A model generated the notes under the pieces. That model was not told the DNA's origin, ran no database searches, and saw only the letters and a list, made by a program, of their open reading frames with translations. From NCBI RefSeq assembly GCF_023008245.1, contig NZ_CP090145.1, forward strand, positions 496,001 to 560,000: a stretch of DNA of 64,000 bases, in the 5' to 3' direction. The stretch's first letter is position 1; each line of letters opens with the position of its first letter. A program made the position numbers and the translations under genes. This DNA comes from Flavobacterium sediminilitoris. GTDB lineage: Bacteria > Bacteroidota > Bacteroidia > Flavobacteriales > Flavobacteriaceae. Of this stretch, positions 19,539 to 28,584 are shown piece after piece.

Positions 19539-20168
19539 TTATTTCTTATATTTAAGAGCTAAATGAACCACTTTTTTAGTTTGAAAAAACTCCTCAGTAA
19601 AATAATCTGATAAATTATACAAAATTGCTTTAGGAAAAGCGGCTAACTCTTCACTTAAATCTCCTCCTTTTAAATATAAAATTCCATTTCTTAATTCATG
19701 TTTTGACTCTTTTTTTATTTTCCCATCAACCCAATTGACAAAATCAGGCATATTGGTTACTGCTCTACTAACAATAAAATCAAAATCACTACGAACTAAT
19801 TCTGCTCTTTTTTGTTCCGCTTTAACATTCTTCAATCCTAAAGCAGCAGTCACTTCATTTACTACTTTTATTTTTTTAGCAATAATATCTATTAAATAAA
19901 AATCAACTTCAGGATGCATAATCGCTAAAGGAATCCCTGGAAATCCTCCTCCAGTTCCTACATCTAAAATTTGAGTTCCAGGTTTGAATTCCAGAATTTT
20001 AAAAATCCCTAAAGAATGTAAAACATGACGAACATATAGTTCTTCAATATCTTTTCGAGAAATAACATTTATTTTTGAATTCCAATCTTCATACAAATCT
20101 TTCAACATCTCAAATTGTCTAATTTGAGTATTCGTTAAATTTGGAAAATATTTTAAAATTAACTCCAT
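19539..20168 (-). CDS. rsmG: 16S rRNA (guanine527-N7)-methyltransferase
   Basis: This 209-aa protein has the GidB/RsmG fold. NVISRKDIEELYVRHVLHSL is the N-terminal signature, ILDVGTGGGFPGIPLA is the SAM motif I, and IVSRAVTNMP follows. It methylates G527 in the 530 loop of 16S rRNA. It is transcribed convergently to pruA and has its own upstream region shared with the divergent desaturase. Confidence 0.96.
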   Translation of the reverse strand: MELILKYFPNLTNTQIRQFEMLKDLYEDWNSKINVISRKDIEELYVRHVLHSLGIFKILEFKPGTQILDVGTGGGFPGIPLAIMHPEVDFYLIDIIAKKIKVVNEVTAALGLKNVKAEQKRAELVRSDFDFIVSRAVTNMPDFVNWVDGKIKKESKHELRNGILYLKGGDLSEELAAFPKAILYNLSDYFTEEFFQTKKVVHLALKYKK

Positions 20169-20244
20169 ATCCTATTTTTGTTGCAAAAATACATTTTTTA
20201 ACAAACAATTAGATTAAAATATACAGTGTCAATAAGATAATTAT

Positions 20245-20252
20245 TATCTTTG
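20245..20252 (+). promoter_or_regulatory. Predicted -7 promoter box of the desaturase gene
   Basis: TATCTTTG, 26 bases before the desaturase ATG, matches the Bacteroidota -7 consensus TAnnTTTG. Confidence 0.5.
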
Positions 20253-20278
20253 GTCGCAAACCAAGTTTAGTTTATAAA

Positions 20279-21373
20279 ATGAACACAAAAGCACCTATCT
20301 TCTCAAAAACTGACAATGCAAAATTTTTCAGAACACTAAATAAACGTGTAAATGACTATTTTAAGACGAATAATCTTAAGAAAACCGGAAACTGGAAATT
20401 ACATTTAAAAACAATTGTAATGTTTGCTCTTTTCCTTACACCTTATTTCTTTTTAATTTCATTAACTATGCCTCTCTGGTTATATCTTCTATTAAGTATA
20501 GTTATTGGAATAGGAATGGCAGGAGTTGGAATGAATGTAATGCACGATGGAAATCATGGTTCTTATTCAACTAAAAACTGGGTAAATAAAATCATGGGAG
20601 GAAGTATATATATCTTAGCAGGAAATGTTTACAACTGGCAAGTACAACACAATGTTCTACATCATACTTATACAAATATACCAGGACATGATGAAGATTT
20701 AGATGCAGGAAGAATTATTCGTTTTACTAAAGAAGCAAAATGGTATAAATTTCATAAATTTCAGCATTACTATTCTGTATTTTTATACGGATTATTAACT
20801 TTCAATTGGTCATTAACTACCGATTTTAAGCAAATGAAAGGATATTTAAAAAGAAAACTTTCATATGGTAAAATAAAAAGTCCTAAAATTCTTTGGACAA
20901 CACTAGTAATTACAAAAGTTATTTATTTTTCAATTTGGTTAGTAATTCCTATGATTCTAGGAATTGTATGGTGGAAAGTTTTAATTGGTTTTTTTGTGAT
21001 GCACTATACTGCTGGTTTAATTTTAAGTATTGTATTCCAATTAGCACATATTGTTGAAGAAACAACAAACCCACTTCCTTCTGAAGCTGGAGAAATTGAA
21101 AATACTTGGGCAATTCATCAATTGTTTACCACAACAAATTTTGCTCCTAAAAACTGGATTGTAAATTGGTATACTGGCGGCCTTAATCATCAAATTGAAC
21201 ATCATATTTTTCCGAATATAAGTCATATTCATTATGGTAAAATAGCAGAAATTGTAAAACAAACTGCAAAAGAATGTAATCTGCCTTATTACGAATATAA
21301 AACAATGAGAAGTGCAGTAATTGCTCATTTCAAACATTTAAAAGAACTAGGACAACAACCTCAATTAGCATAA
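20279..21373 (+). CDS. Membrane fatty acid desaturase (acyl-CoA/front-end type)
   Basis: This 364-aa protein has three di-iron histidine boxes: MHDGNHGS near residue 90, VQHNVLHHT near residue 122 and GGLNHQIEHHIFP near residue 304. Two pairs of hydrophobic segments separate them. The third box HQIEHH is typical of the delta-5/delta-6 and bacterial acyl-lipid desaturase family; no cytochrome b5 domain is present, so electrons must come from a separate partner. It probably adjusts membrane fluidity. The aminotransferase begins 22 bases after the stop. Confidence 0.9.
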   Translation: MNTKAPIFSKTDNAKFFRTLNKRVNDYFKTNNLKKTGNWKLHLKTIVMFALFLTPYFFLISLTMPLWLYLLLSIVIGIGMAGVGMNVMHDGNHGSYSTKNWVNKIMGGSIYILAGNVYNWQVQHNVLHHTYTNIPGHDEDLDAGRIIRFTKEAKWYKFHKFQHYYSVFLYGLLTFNWSLTTDFKQMKGYLKRKLSYGKIKSPKILWTTLVITKVIYFSIWLVIPMILGIVWWKVLIGFFVMHYTAGLILSIVFQLAHIVEETTNPLPSEAGEIENTWAIHQLFTTTNFAPKNWIVNWYTGGLNHQIEHHIFPNISHIHYGKIAEIVKQTAKECNLPYYEYKTMRSAVIAHFKHLKELGQQPQLA

Positions 21374-21395
21374 ACAACTAACAACATTACATACA

Positions 21396-22580
21396 ATGAA
21401 TCCGTTATCAGATAGAATTAATAATTTATCTACATCACAAACCCTTGCTATGGCTGCATTAGCAAGAGAATTAAAAGCACAAGGAAAAGATATAATCAGT
21501 TTAAGTTTAGGAGAGCCTGATTTTAATACTCCTGATTTTATAAAAGAAGCAGCAAAGAAAGCAATTGACGAAAATTATAGCACCTACTCACCTGTTGATG
21601 GTTATGTAGAATTAAAAGAAGCTATCTGTAAAAAATTCAAAAGAGATAATGATTTGGAATACAAATCTTCTCAAATTGTTGTTTCAACTGGTGCAAAACA
21701 ATCTTTATACAATATTGCTCAAGTAATGTTAAACGAAGGAGACGAAGTGATTCTTCCTGCTCCATATTGGGTAAGTTATTACGAAATCATCAAACTTTCT
21801 GGAGGAACTCCTATCGAAGTTCCTACTTCTGTTGATAGTGATTTCAAAATCACACCTGAACAACTTGAAAAAGCAATTACACCAAAAACAAAAATGATGT
21901 GGTTTAGTTCTCCTTGTAATCCTAGCGGTTCTGTTTACAACAGGGAAGAACTTACAGCGCTTTGTAAAGTTTTAGAAAAACACCCAAATATATATGTAGT
22001 TTCAGATGAAATATATGAGCACATAAATTTCTCAGGAACATTTTGTAGTATTGGATCTATTCCAGGTATGCTAGATAGAACAATTACGGTTAATGGAGTA
22101 GCAAAAGCGTTTGCTATGACAGGATGGAGGATTGGATATATTGGCGCTCCAGAATTTATTGCAAAAGCATGTACAAAAATTCAAGGACAAGTTACAAGTG
22201 GTGCTAATTCTATAGCACAACGAGCAACTATTGCTGCTGTTGAAGCTGATCCAAAAGTATTAAACCACATGGTAGAAGCTTTTCATAAAAGAAGAGATTT
22301 AGTTGTTGGTTTAATTCAAGAAATTCCAGGATTAAAAATCAATGTTCCAGAAGGAGCTTTTTATGTATTTCCTGATGTTTCCGATTATTTTGGTAAAACT
22401 TTAAAAGGAACAAAAATTGAAAACGCAACTGATTTCTCTATGTATCTTTTAGCAGAAGCCAATGTAGCTACTGTAACAGGTGAAGCTTTTGGTAATCCAA
22501 ATTGTATTCGTTTTTCTTACGCAACAAGCGAAGAATTATTAAAAGAGGCATTAAAAAGAATAAAGGAAGCGTTAGCATAA
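21396..22580 (+). CDS. Class I pyridoxal-phosphate aminotransferase (aspartate aminotransferase-like)
   Basis: This 394-aa enzyme is fold-type I. DIISLSLGEPDFNTP opens the protein, STGAKQSLYNIAQ and APYWVSYYE line the cofactor site, SPCNPSG and VSDEIYEH hold the PLP ring, and VNGVAKAFAMTGWRIGY carries the Schiff-base lysine. C-terminal IRFSYATS carries the carboxylate-binding arginine. It resembles the Igamma AspC of Bacteroidota; the exact substrate is likely aspartate/glutamate but not proven by sequence. Confidence 0.92.
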   Translation: MNPLSDRINNLSTSQTLAMAALARELKAQGKDIISLSLGEPDFNTPDFIKEAAKKAIDENYSTYSPVDGYVELKEAICKKFKRDNDLEYKSSQIVVSTGAKQSLYNIAQVMLNEGDEVILPAPYWVSYYEIIKLSGGTPIEVPTSVDSDFKITPEQLEKAITPKTKMMWFSSPCNPSGSVYNREELTALCKVLEKHPNIYVVSDEIYEHINFSGTFCSIGSIPGMLDRTITVNGVAKAFAMTGWRIGYIGAPEFIAKACTKIQGQVTSGANSIAQRATIAAVEADPKVLNHMVEAFHKRRDLVVGLIQEIPGLKINVPEGAFYVFPDVSDYFGKTLKGTKIENATDFSMYLLAEANVATVTGEAFGNPNCIRFSYATSEELLKEALKRIKEALA

Positions 22581-22593
22581 CGCTTCTAAAGCC

Positions 22594-22642
22594 ATAAAAT
22601 GAAAAGGGTGTAAATTAATAATTTACACCCTTTTCATTTTAT
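22594..22642. terminator. Long bidirectional terminator
   Basis: A perfect 23-bp inverted repeat with a 3-base loop between the convergent aminotransferase and serine hydrolase genes; the central stem is AAAAGGGTGTAAATT. Confidence 0.85.
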
Positions 22643-22647
22643 AATAA

Positions 22648-23709
22648 TTAGTTTTCTACAAAAAGTGTAGCAATATCTTTTGTAATTTGTGTGGGTGAGT
22701 TACAATCGCAATTTGATAACCCTATTACATAAACCTTTTCTTTTGGCAAATAAATGCCCATAGATTTAAACCCAAAAATACTTCCTCCATGCTCTATGGA
22801 GATAGAGTTATTAATTTCTTTTATATGCCAACCATAACCATAGTGAATTTCTTCTCCACTGTTTAGCTTATAGTTTGTCAATATCTTTTGCTTTGTTTTT
22901 GAGCTTACTAGCTTATTTGTATCCATTGCATTTTGCCATTTTAACATATCATCTACAGTTGACATAATTGAACCCGAAGCATAAGGCAAAGTAAAACTTA
23001 TATAATCATTATTAATATATCCCTCTTTATTATGATAGCCTGATACTCTATTCTTTATAATTTTTCTGTGATTTGCATAATAAGTAGCCTTCATTTCTAA
23101 TTTATCAAAAATATTTTTCTGGATGAAATCTTCATACGATTGTCCTGAAACTATTTCAATGATATAACCCAAAACAATATATCCTGAATTATTATATTTA
23201 AATTGTTCTCCTGAATTAAAATCCATAGGTTCATTTTTAAAAAAATCTACAAGCTCCTTTGGAGATAAATCCTTTTTTGAAATACTCCTAAGCTCTTTCA
23301 TTTTGGTAAAATCTTTAATACCCGAAGTATGTGTTAACAAATGATGTATTGTCATTTTATTTCCTTGTGTAGGATAATCTGGAATAAACTTTACAATTTC
23401 ATCTTGAAAATTTAATTTCCCTTGTTCTTCAAGTAGTGCTATTGCTACAGCCGTAAATTGTTTTGTCATGGATCCAATTTCAAAGACAAACTCGGGTTGC
23501 ATATCAATATTCATTTCTAAATTGGCTTTACCAAAAGCTTTTCTATAAATTGATTTTCCTTCTTTTGCTACTAGAAAAACAGCTCCTGGATTATCTGCTT
23601 TAAATTTAGAGATTATTAAACTGTCCATTTTTGATTCAATGGTCTGTGCATAAAAATTAGATTGTACTAACAAAAACGCAATCCAAAAGATCTTAAAAAT
23701 TACTCTCAT
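22648..23709 (-). CDS. Serine hydrolase, class C beta-lactamase/esterase family
   Basis: This 353-aa protein has an N-terminal signal peptide (IAFLLVQSNFYAQ). The catalytic motifs are SMTKQ (SxxK) near residue 79, YNNSGY (YxN) near residue 169 and HGGS in place of KTG near residue 306. Such proteins act as D-aminopeptidases, esterases or PBP-like hydrolases in the periplasm; true beta-lactamase activity is not implied. It is monocistronic, with its own terminator. Confidence 0.9.
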   Translation of the reverse strand: MRVIFKIFWIAFLLVQSNFYAQTIESKMDSLIISKFKADNPGAVFLVAKEGKSIYRKAFGKANLEMNIDMQPEFVFEIGSMTKQFTAVAIALLEEQGKLNFQDEIVKFIPDYPTQGNKMTIHHLLTHTSGIKDFTKMKELRSISKKDLSPKELVDFFKNEPMDFNSGEQFKYNNSGYIVLGYIIEIVSGQSYEDFIQKNIFDKLEMKATYYANHRKIIKNRVSGYHNKEGYINNDYISFTLPYASGSIMSTVDDMLKWQNAMDTNKLVSSKTKQKILTNYKLNSGEEIHYGYGWHIKEINNSISIEHGGSIFGFKSMGIYLPKEKVYVIGLSNCDCNSPTQITKDIATLFVEN

Positions 23710-23838
23710 TCTTTTTATTATTTAAATTGATGATTTCTTTTTTAGACCTTATTATGCCAAAAGAGGTTACAAAAAGCACAAAAAAAGCGAACAATATTAT
23801 CCACTTTTAATTTATAGTAGCATTTTAGAAATAAGTTA

Positions 23839-24246
23839 TTATGACTGAAATCGTTTATCAAAATAGGATTTAATAAAGAATATTTGTAAAAGACTAAAAA
23901 CAGAAAATATTAGCAAAGAATAACTCAATGTTTTAGAAAATTTGAGATTCGAAAACAACTGCCAAATAGAGTCGTCAATTATTTTCCCAAATAAAGTACT
24001 AAATGAATTATCTTGAATTTTCCAATCTATAAAGTAAAACGCAGAGCTAAATAAAAGCAAAAGAAAAGTAAAAATTAACATCCAAACTTGCCTTGAAATC
24101 AAAGGTTTGTTTAGTTTATAAAATTGATTTTCTTTCGTTACTTCTTTCATTATTTTCAAAGTAAAATCAGTCGATGGTGATTCTAGAACTGATTTATCCA
24201 TCATTTTTTTTATAAAATCTTCTTCTCTATTTTGCACTTCTTTCAT
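23839..24246 (-). CDS. Putative anti-sigma factor, membrane-bound
   Basis: This 135-aa protein starts inside the end of the ECF sigma gene (20-base overlap), the classical position of an anti-sigma factor. A soluble N-terminus of about 50 residues (REEDFIKKMMDKS) is followed by two transmembrane helices (VWMLIFTFLLLLFSSAFYF and the segment around SYSLLIFSVFSLLQIFF). I see no ZAS zinc motif or RseA-like signature, so the assignment rests on position and topology. Confidence 0.65.
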   Translation of the reverse strand: MKEVQNREEDFIKKMMDKSVLESPSTDFTLKIMKEVTKENQFYKLNKPLISRQVWMLIFTFLLLLFSSAFYFIDWKIQDNSFSTLFGKIIDDSIWQLFSNLKFSKTLSYSLLIFSVFSLLQIFFIKSYFDKRFQS

Positions 24247-24817
24247 AGTTTTCTATAATTTCTGTTGGTAATTGAGCTCTTAAAATATTTTCTAACTTCT
24301 TTCTACTTCTAAACAGTTTCACTTTTGCATTATTCTGATTAATATTTAGCACTTTAGAAATTTCTTCTAATGATTGATCTTCATAATAATATAAAGTTAA
24401 AAGAATACTTTCTTCATAAGGTAATAAATTTAGACATTTTTGAATACTAATTTGTTGTTCTTTTAAAACCAATGTATCAAATATGCTTTCTAATTCTATT
24501 AGTTGTGTTTCTGTATGTTCTTCTATCGGTATAAAATTATTCTGTCTATTATATTTCTTCAAAACATCTAAACACGTATTATAGGCAATTTTATAAATCC
24601 AAGTTGAGAATTTTGAATCTCCTTTAAATTTAGATAATGATTTAAAAATCTTCACAAAAACATCTTGGGAAACTTCTTCTGCTTCTTCCCTGTTTTTTAG
24701 TATCCTAATAGCTATTGTAAAGATTAAATCTTTATATCGATCTACTAAAATGGAAAATGAACTGACATCTCCATTCAGCACTTTATTAATATAAATTTGA
24801 TCTTCTACTTTACTCAT
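24227..24817 (-). CDS. ECF-family RNA polymerase sigma factor
   Basis: This 196-aa protein has sigma region 2 (FSILVDRYKDLIFTIAIRI, EAEEVSQDVFVKIF and FSTWIYKIAYNTCLD, residues about 20-90) and region 4 (LPYEESILLTLYYYEDQSLEEISKVL, with the helix-turn-helix IAKVLNI-like segment ISKVLNINQNNAKVKLFRSRKKL). It is followed by an overlapping membrane protein that is its likely anti-sigma. A GTAACC-N17-GTC element lies just before its start and a matching one faces the divergent DUF6249 gene, suggesting autoregulation. Confidence 0.93.
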   Translation of the reverse strand: MSKVEDQIYINKVLNGDVSSFSILVDRYKDLIFTIAIRILKNREEAEEVSQDVFVKIFKSLSKFKGDSKFSTWIYKIAYNTCLDVLKKYNRQNNFIPIEEHTETQLIELESIFDTLVLKEQQISIQKCLNLLPYEESILLTLYYYEDQSLEEISKVLNINQNNAKVKLFRSRKKLENILRAQLPTEIIENYERSAK

Positions 24818-24828
24818 ATATAAGATAA

Positions 24829-24854
24829 GACTGTTAAAAGTAAGAATGGGTTAC
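24829..24854 (-). promoter_or_regulatory. Predicted ECF-type promoter of the sigma operon
   Basis: On the minus strand GTAACC (24849-24854) is followed after exactly 17 bases by GTC (24829-24831). This AAC / GTC pattern is the core of many ECF promoters. The spacer equals that of the divergent copy at 24882. The implied transcript start is only a few bases before the ATG. Confidence 0.55.
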
Positions 24855-24881
24855 ATCATTTTAAAAAAAACAAAAAAACTT

Positions 24882-24907
24882 GTAACCAAAATATAAAAAT
24901 GTTCGTC
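24882..24907 (+). promoter_or_regulatory. Predicted ECF-type promoter of the DUF6249 gene
   Basis: GTAACC (24882-24887), 17 bases, then GTC (24905-24907), within TGTAACC...CGTCATA. It mirrors the element in front of the sigma gene and lies 45 bases before the DUF6249 start. Confidence 0.6.
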
Positions 24908-24952
24908 ATAAGCTATAACACATTAAATGTAATCAATTAAAAAACAAAAGTT

Positions 24953-25294
24953 ATGGGATCAGAAATCATTATTGTACCTGTGTTATTTTTATCCATTTTT
25001 GGAATATTCTATTTATTTTTTAGTACTAGAAACAAAGAACGTTTAGCCCTTATAGAAAAAGGAGTTGATGCAAACATTTTTGTTTCTAAAAATCACTCCT
25101 CCATGTTTATTTGGAAAATTATCATTCTAAATTTAGCTTGTTTAATGATAGGAATTGGTACTGGAATATTATCTGCCTTATTTATTGAGTCTCTACTTGA
25201 AATTAATAACGGTCCTATTTATCCAGGACTAATTTTCTTATTTGCAGGAATAGGTCTTTTGGTTGGTTTTAAAATTTCCAAAAACCTAGAATAA
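24953..25294 (+). CDS. DUF6249 membrane protein
   Basis: This 113-aa protein has three hydrophobic segments: IIVPVLFLSIFGIFYLFF, the region IIILNLACLMIGIGTGIL, and YPGLIFLFAGIGLLVGF. RNKERLALIEKG after the first helix is the family hallmark. The function is unknown. It is divergent from the ECF sigma gene and shares its promoter pattern, so it is a likely regulon member; flavobacterial DUF6249 genes often sit beside sigma/anti-sigma pairs. Confidence 0.75.
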   Translation: MGSEIIIVPVLFLSIFGIFYLFFSTRNKERLALIEKGVDANIFVSKNHSSMFIWKIIILNLACLMIGIGTGILSALFIESLLEINNGPIYPGLIFLFAGIGLLVGFKISKNLE

Positions 25295-25410
25295 ATATAT
25301 TTGAAACAGATAAAATTGGGCTACTTAAATAAAAGTGGTCCTTTTTTATCTGTTTAAAATATTAAAAACTTAATTTTGTTTTGAAACTAATTCAAAACAA
25401 CAACACAACA

Positions 25411-26580
25411 ATGAATAAAAAAATTTTACTCTTAGGCTCTGGAGAACTAGGAAAAGAATTTGTAATTGCAGCACAACGTATTGGACAAACTGTAATAGCT
25501 GTTGATAGCTATGAAAACGCTCCTGCGATGCAAGTAGCGCACGGATTTGAAGTCATTAATATGCTTGATGGAGCTGAACTAGACAGCATTATAGCCAAAC
25601 ATAATCCTGATTTTATTGTTCCTGAAATTGAAGCCATTCGCACAGAACGATTTTATGATTATGAAAAGCAAGGAATAACAGTTGTGCCTTCGGCAAAAGC
25701 AGCCAATTTTACGATGAACCGAAAAGCCATTCGTGATTTAGCTTCAAAAGAACTGGGTTTACGAACAGCCAATTATCGCTATGCAACCTCATCGGAAGAA
25801 TTGCAAAAAGCCGTTACTGAAGTTGGAATGCCTTGTGTTGTTAAACCACTAATGAGTTCGTCTGGAAAAGGACAATCTACTATAAAGTCAGAGGAAGATA
25901 TTAGTAAGGCTTGGAATTATGCTGTAGAAGGTTCTCGTGGCGATGTGGTAGAAGTAATTGTAGAAGCATTTGTTAATTTTCATTCGGAAATTACACTTTT
26001 AACGGTTTCCCAAAATAACGATTTACCAACTTTATTCTGTGCTCCTATTGGTCATCGACAAGAAAGAGGAGATTACCAGGAAAGTTGGCAACCAGCAAAA
26101 ATTTCTGATAAGGATTTATTTGAAGCACAAGACATGGCTGAAAAAGTCACAGAAGCCTTAGGTGGAGCTGGACTTTTTGGTGTTGAATTCTTTCTAACTG
26201 ACGAAGGTGTTTATTTTTCAGAATTATCGCCAAGACCACATGACACAGGAATGGTTACCTTAGCAAATACTCAAAACTTTAATGAATTTGAATTGCATTT
26301 ACGTGCTATATTGAGTTTACCGATTGCCCAAATTACTTTAGAAAAGAATGGTGCCAGTGCTGTTATTTTAGCTTCTGAAAACTCAAACAATCCTACCTTT
26401 AGCGGTGTTGAAAATATAGCGGGTTTACCCAAAACAGATTTTAGACTCTTTGGAAAACCCACCTCAAGACCTTATAGAAGAATGGGCGTTGTTTTAACAA
26501 ATGACACTTTAGAAACTCCTATTGAAGCAATTACAGAAAGAGCTAAAGAAACCGCTAAATTGATAACTGTAAATTCATAA
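25411..26580 (+). CDS. purT: Formate-dependent phosphoribosylglycinamide formyltransferase
   Basis: This ATP-grasp enzyme (389 aa from the chosen start) makes formyl-GAR from GAR, formate and ATP in purine synthesis. The start at 25411 ([16 protein letters not shown]) is preferred to an in-frame TTG 30 bases upstream, as homologues begin there. Motifs include GSGELGKEF (N-terminal nucleotide-binding fold), [13 protein letters not shown] (ATP-grasp lysine and glycine loop), [26 protein letters not shown] cut by the metal-binding glutamate, and a C-terminal RPYRRMGV. The DUF6370 gene follows after three bases. Confidence 0.95.
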   Translation: MNKKILLLGSGELGKEFVIAAQRIGQTVIAVDSYENAPAMQVAHGFEVINMLDGAELDSIIAKHNPDFIVPEIEAIRTERFYDYEKQGITVVPSAKAANFTMNRKAIRDLASKELGLRTANYRYATSSEELQKAVTEVGMPCVVKPLMSSSGKGQSTIKSEEDISKAWNYAVEGSRGDVVEVIVEAFVNFHSEITLLTVSQNNDLPTLFCAPIGHRQERGDYQESWQPAKISDKDLFEAQDMAEKVTEALGGAGLFGVEFFLTDEGVYFSELSPRPHDTGMVTLANTQNFNEFELHLRAILSLPIAQITLEKNGASAVILASENSNNPTFSGVENIAGLPKTDFRLFGKPTSRPYRRMGVVLTNDTLETPIEAITERAKETAKLITVNS

Positions 26581-26583
26581 ATC

Positions 26584-26910
26584 ATGAAACATATTTTAAG
26601 TCTTATTTTTCTTTTTTTCATAACAATTGGAAATGCTCAAGAGAAAAAAACACCCACAGAGAAAAAACAAACCGTTGAAGCATCTTGTGGGCAATGTCAG
26701 TTTGGAATGAAAGGTCACGGTTGTGATTTAGCTGTTAGAATAGATGGAAAATCTTATTTTGTAGAAGGCACACATATTGATAAACACGGTGATGCTCATG
26801 CGGAAGATGGTTTTTGCCAAACTATTCGAAGAGCAGAAGTTACAGGTGAGGTTAAAGATAGTGTATTTGTTGTTACACATTTTAAACTATTACCAAAAAA
26901 GAATAAATAA
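26584..26910 (+). CDS. DUF6370 secreted protein
   Basis: This 108-aa protein has a signal peptide (LIFLFFITIGNAQ). The mature part has three or four conserved cysteines (SCGQCQFGM, HGCDLA, GFCQTIRR) and histidines in GTHIDKHGDAHAEDG, so it could bind metal, although the family has no proven function. It sits between purT and a Crp/Fnr regulator; its stop and the regulator's start share one base (TAATG). Confidence 0.75.
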   Translation: MKHILSLIFLFFITIGNAQEKKTPTEKKQTVEASCGQCQFGMKGHGCDLAVRIDGKSYFVEGTHIDKHGDAHAEDGFCQTIRRAEVTGEVKDSVFVVTHFKLLPKKNK

Positions 26911-27485
26911 TGGCTTTAATCCTTGAAAACATTGCCAAAATAGTATCTCTTTCAGAAAAGGAACAGTCCTTGTTCTTATCAAAAGTAGAGATTCAAAATC
27001 ATAAAGCAAAAACAATACTTCACAATGCAGGTAAAATTTGCAAACATTCCTATTTTGTGAATTCAGGGATTCTAAGAAGTTTTAATATCAATGATAATAT
27101 TGTAGAACATGTGCTCCATTTTGCTTGCGAAGGTTGGTGGATTGGAGACATGTATAGTTTATTATCTCAAAAACCAGGTAACTTATTCATTGAAGTACTA
27201 GAAGATGCTGAAATTGTGTTATTATCTAAAGAAAATCAAGATGAATTGTATCTTGAGATTCCAAAACTAGAACGCTTTTTCCGCATCTTAACTGAAAACT
27301 CATTAGTAGCACATCAAGAAAGACTGATGGATAATTTAAGTTTATCTGCTGAAGAACGTTTTGAGAAATTCTGCTCAAAATACCCTACTCTAATTCAAAA
27401 AGTACCACAAAAACAAATTGCTTCTTATATAGGTGTAACGCCTGAGTTTTTTAGTAAAATGAAAGCTCGGTTATTAAAAAAATAA
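26910..27485 (+). CDS. Crp/Fnr family transcriptional regulator
   Basis: This 191-aa protein has an N-terminal cyclic-nucleotide-binding beta-roll (residues about 20-115; HNAGKICKHSYFVNSGILRSF, EGWWIGDMYSLL) and a short C-terminal helix-turn-helix (PQKQIASYIGVTPEFFSKMK). The roll lacks the Crp phosphate-binding RxS signature, so cAMP binding is doubtful. It overlaps the DUF6370 gene by one base and is the last gene before the accessory region. Confidence 0.88.
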   Translation: MALILENIAKIVSLSEKEQSLFLSKVEIQNHKAKTILHNAGKICKHSYFVNSGILRSFNINDNIVEHVLHFACEGWWIGDMYSLLSQKPGNLFIEVLEDAEIVLLSKENQDELYLEIPKLERFFRILTENSLVAHQERLMDNLSLSAEERFEKFCSKYPTLIQKVPQKQIASYIGVTPEFFSKMKARLLKK

Positions 27486-27733
27486 TTCCTTAATCTGTTT
27501 ATTTTATTCTATACAACGATTCTTCATTTTGTTAATACAATTTGTTGTTCTTTTAAATACTATTACTCTTCCATACTGTTTCTATACACTATCCTCCCTT
27601 TATCCTAACCTTTAAGTAACCTTTAATATGGAGTAGTACGTTTTGTTGACTCGTCCTAAAATAAAACAATTTAAAAACACCCTAATACCTTTCCATTTAT
27701 TGTTGTGATTTTTTTTTCATTTTAAAAATAAAA

Positions 27734-27757
27734 TTACAAAAGTTGTAAACTTTTTTT
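27734..27757 (+). terminator. Possible weak terminator
   Basis: TTACAA-AAG-TTGTAA stem followed by AC and seven T. A six-pair A/T-rich stem makes this weak; it could end the purT/Crp transcript. Confidence 0.35.
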
Positions 27758-27828
27758 CAAAACGAAAAAAAATTACAGAAACCGTGATCTTTTTTTTCAT
27801 TTTGAAAAAAAATCACAACATAAAAACA

Positions 27829-27852
27829 ACACGGAATTCATGAATTCCGTGT
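27829..27852. repeat. 24-bp perfect palindrome
   Basis: ACACGGAATTCA / TGAATTCCGTGT is perfectly self-complementary without a loop and is followed by ACTACTTTTAAA. It may be a terminator core or a protein-binding site. Confidence 0.6.
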
Positions 27853-28035
27853 ACTACTTTTAAAAAGATAATTCCTCATTGTGTTTTTCTAACTATTTTT
27901 AAGAAAAGAAAATACGCATCCCAACCTTTTTTACATTTTGATACTCTATTAAGAATATAATTACTAAAAAAAGGTATCGTTTTTGTAACTTTTTTGAACG
28001 ATTAACTGTGTAAAAAATATAGAAAAGTTAAAAAG

Positions 28036-28084
28036 TACGTATTTATACGTACAAAAAACATTGAAAAATACGTATAAATACGTA
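28036..28084. repeat. Inverted pair of TACGTA palindromic units
   Basis: TACGTATTTATACGTA (28036-28051) and its exact reverse complement TACGTATAAATACGTA (28069-28084) are separated by 17 bases. Each half is itself nearly palindromic, so alternative hairpins are possible. The pair lies 118 bp before the RHS remnant start. Confidence 0.65.
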
Positions 28085-28201
28085 TTGATAAGTCTGTTTT
28101 AAACCAATATATTTGGAAAATCAAAAAATAAAATAAGCCATCCCACCCGATAGACACCCCTCCAAAGAAGGGGAATGTAAAAAAGAGAGAACTATATATT
28201 T

Positions 28202-28513
28202 ATGAAAAAAATAATATACCTACTAACCCTAATCCCCTTTCTTGCTTTAGGACAAAGCCCTGATCAAAACTGGGTGAAAACCATTACGTACAAACAACCC
28301 ACTGCAACTCCGATTGCAAATCCTGATGTAAGCGTTGCTAATGTACAAGTTAGTTATTTTGATGGACTGGGAAGACCGATTCAGCAAGTAGCACCCCAGC
28401 TAGTCCGAGCGTCTTTAAATAATCGGCATCGCTACCGTGAGTTTCTAGCTCGTGGGCACAAAGAATATAAAAAGACAGAGCAACTTTTAAGAGAGTTGAT
28501 TTTGTTGTTTTAA
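28202..28513 (+). pseudogene. RHS protein N-terminus (DUF6443), truncated
   Basis: The first 60 residues are a signal peptide (LLTLIPFLALGQ) and the start of the DUF6443 domain of Bacteroidota RHS proteins (SPDQNWVKTITYKQP, VSYFDGLGRPIQQVA). After QQVA, near 28390, the frame runs into unrelated repeat-like DNA and stops after about 40 junk residues. A normal gene of this type would run for several kb through RHS repeats. The body has been lost and an orphan RHS tip follows 70 bp later. Confidence 0.75.
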
Positions 28514-28584
28514 AAAGTACTATATTTACAACACGTTCTTACAAATAGCTTTGAGTTGCACATGACTACTATCCTTTTGGTCAG

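Larger units (their letters stand above)
27486..28201. other. 716-bp AT-rich intergenic region with several hairpins
   Basis: No open reading frame of note. It contains a small terminator-like hairpin (27734-27757), a GTGAT...ATCAC inverted repeat with T8/A8 arms (27784-27816), a 24-bp palindrome (27829-27852) and a pair of TACGTA repeats (28036-28084). A GGGGTGTCTATCGGGTGGGA-like stretch appears on the minus strand before the RHS remnant. It marks the left edge of the accessory segment. Confidence 0.6.

Noticed and set aside
22648..23709. Antibiotic-resistance beta-lactamase
   Set aside because: The motifs are those of general class C-like serine hydrolases with HGG in place of KTG; resistance cannot be claimed.
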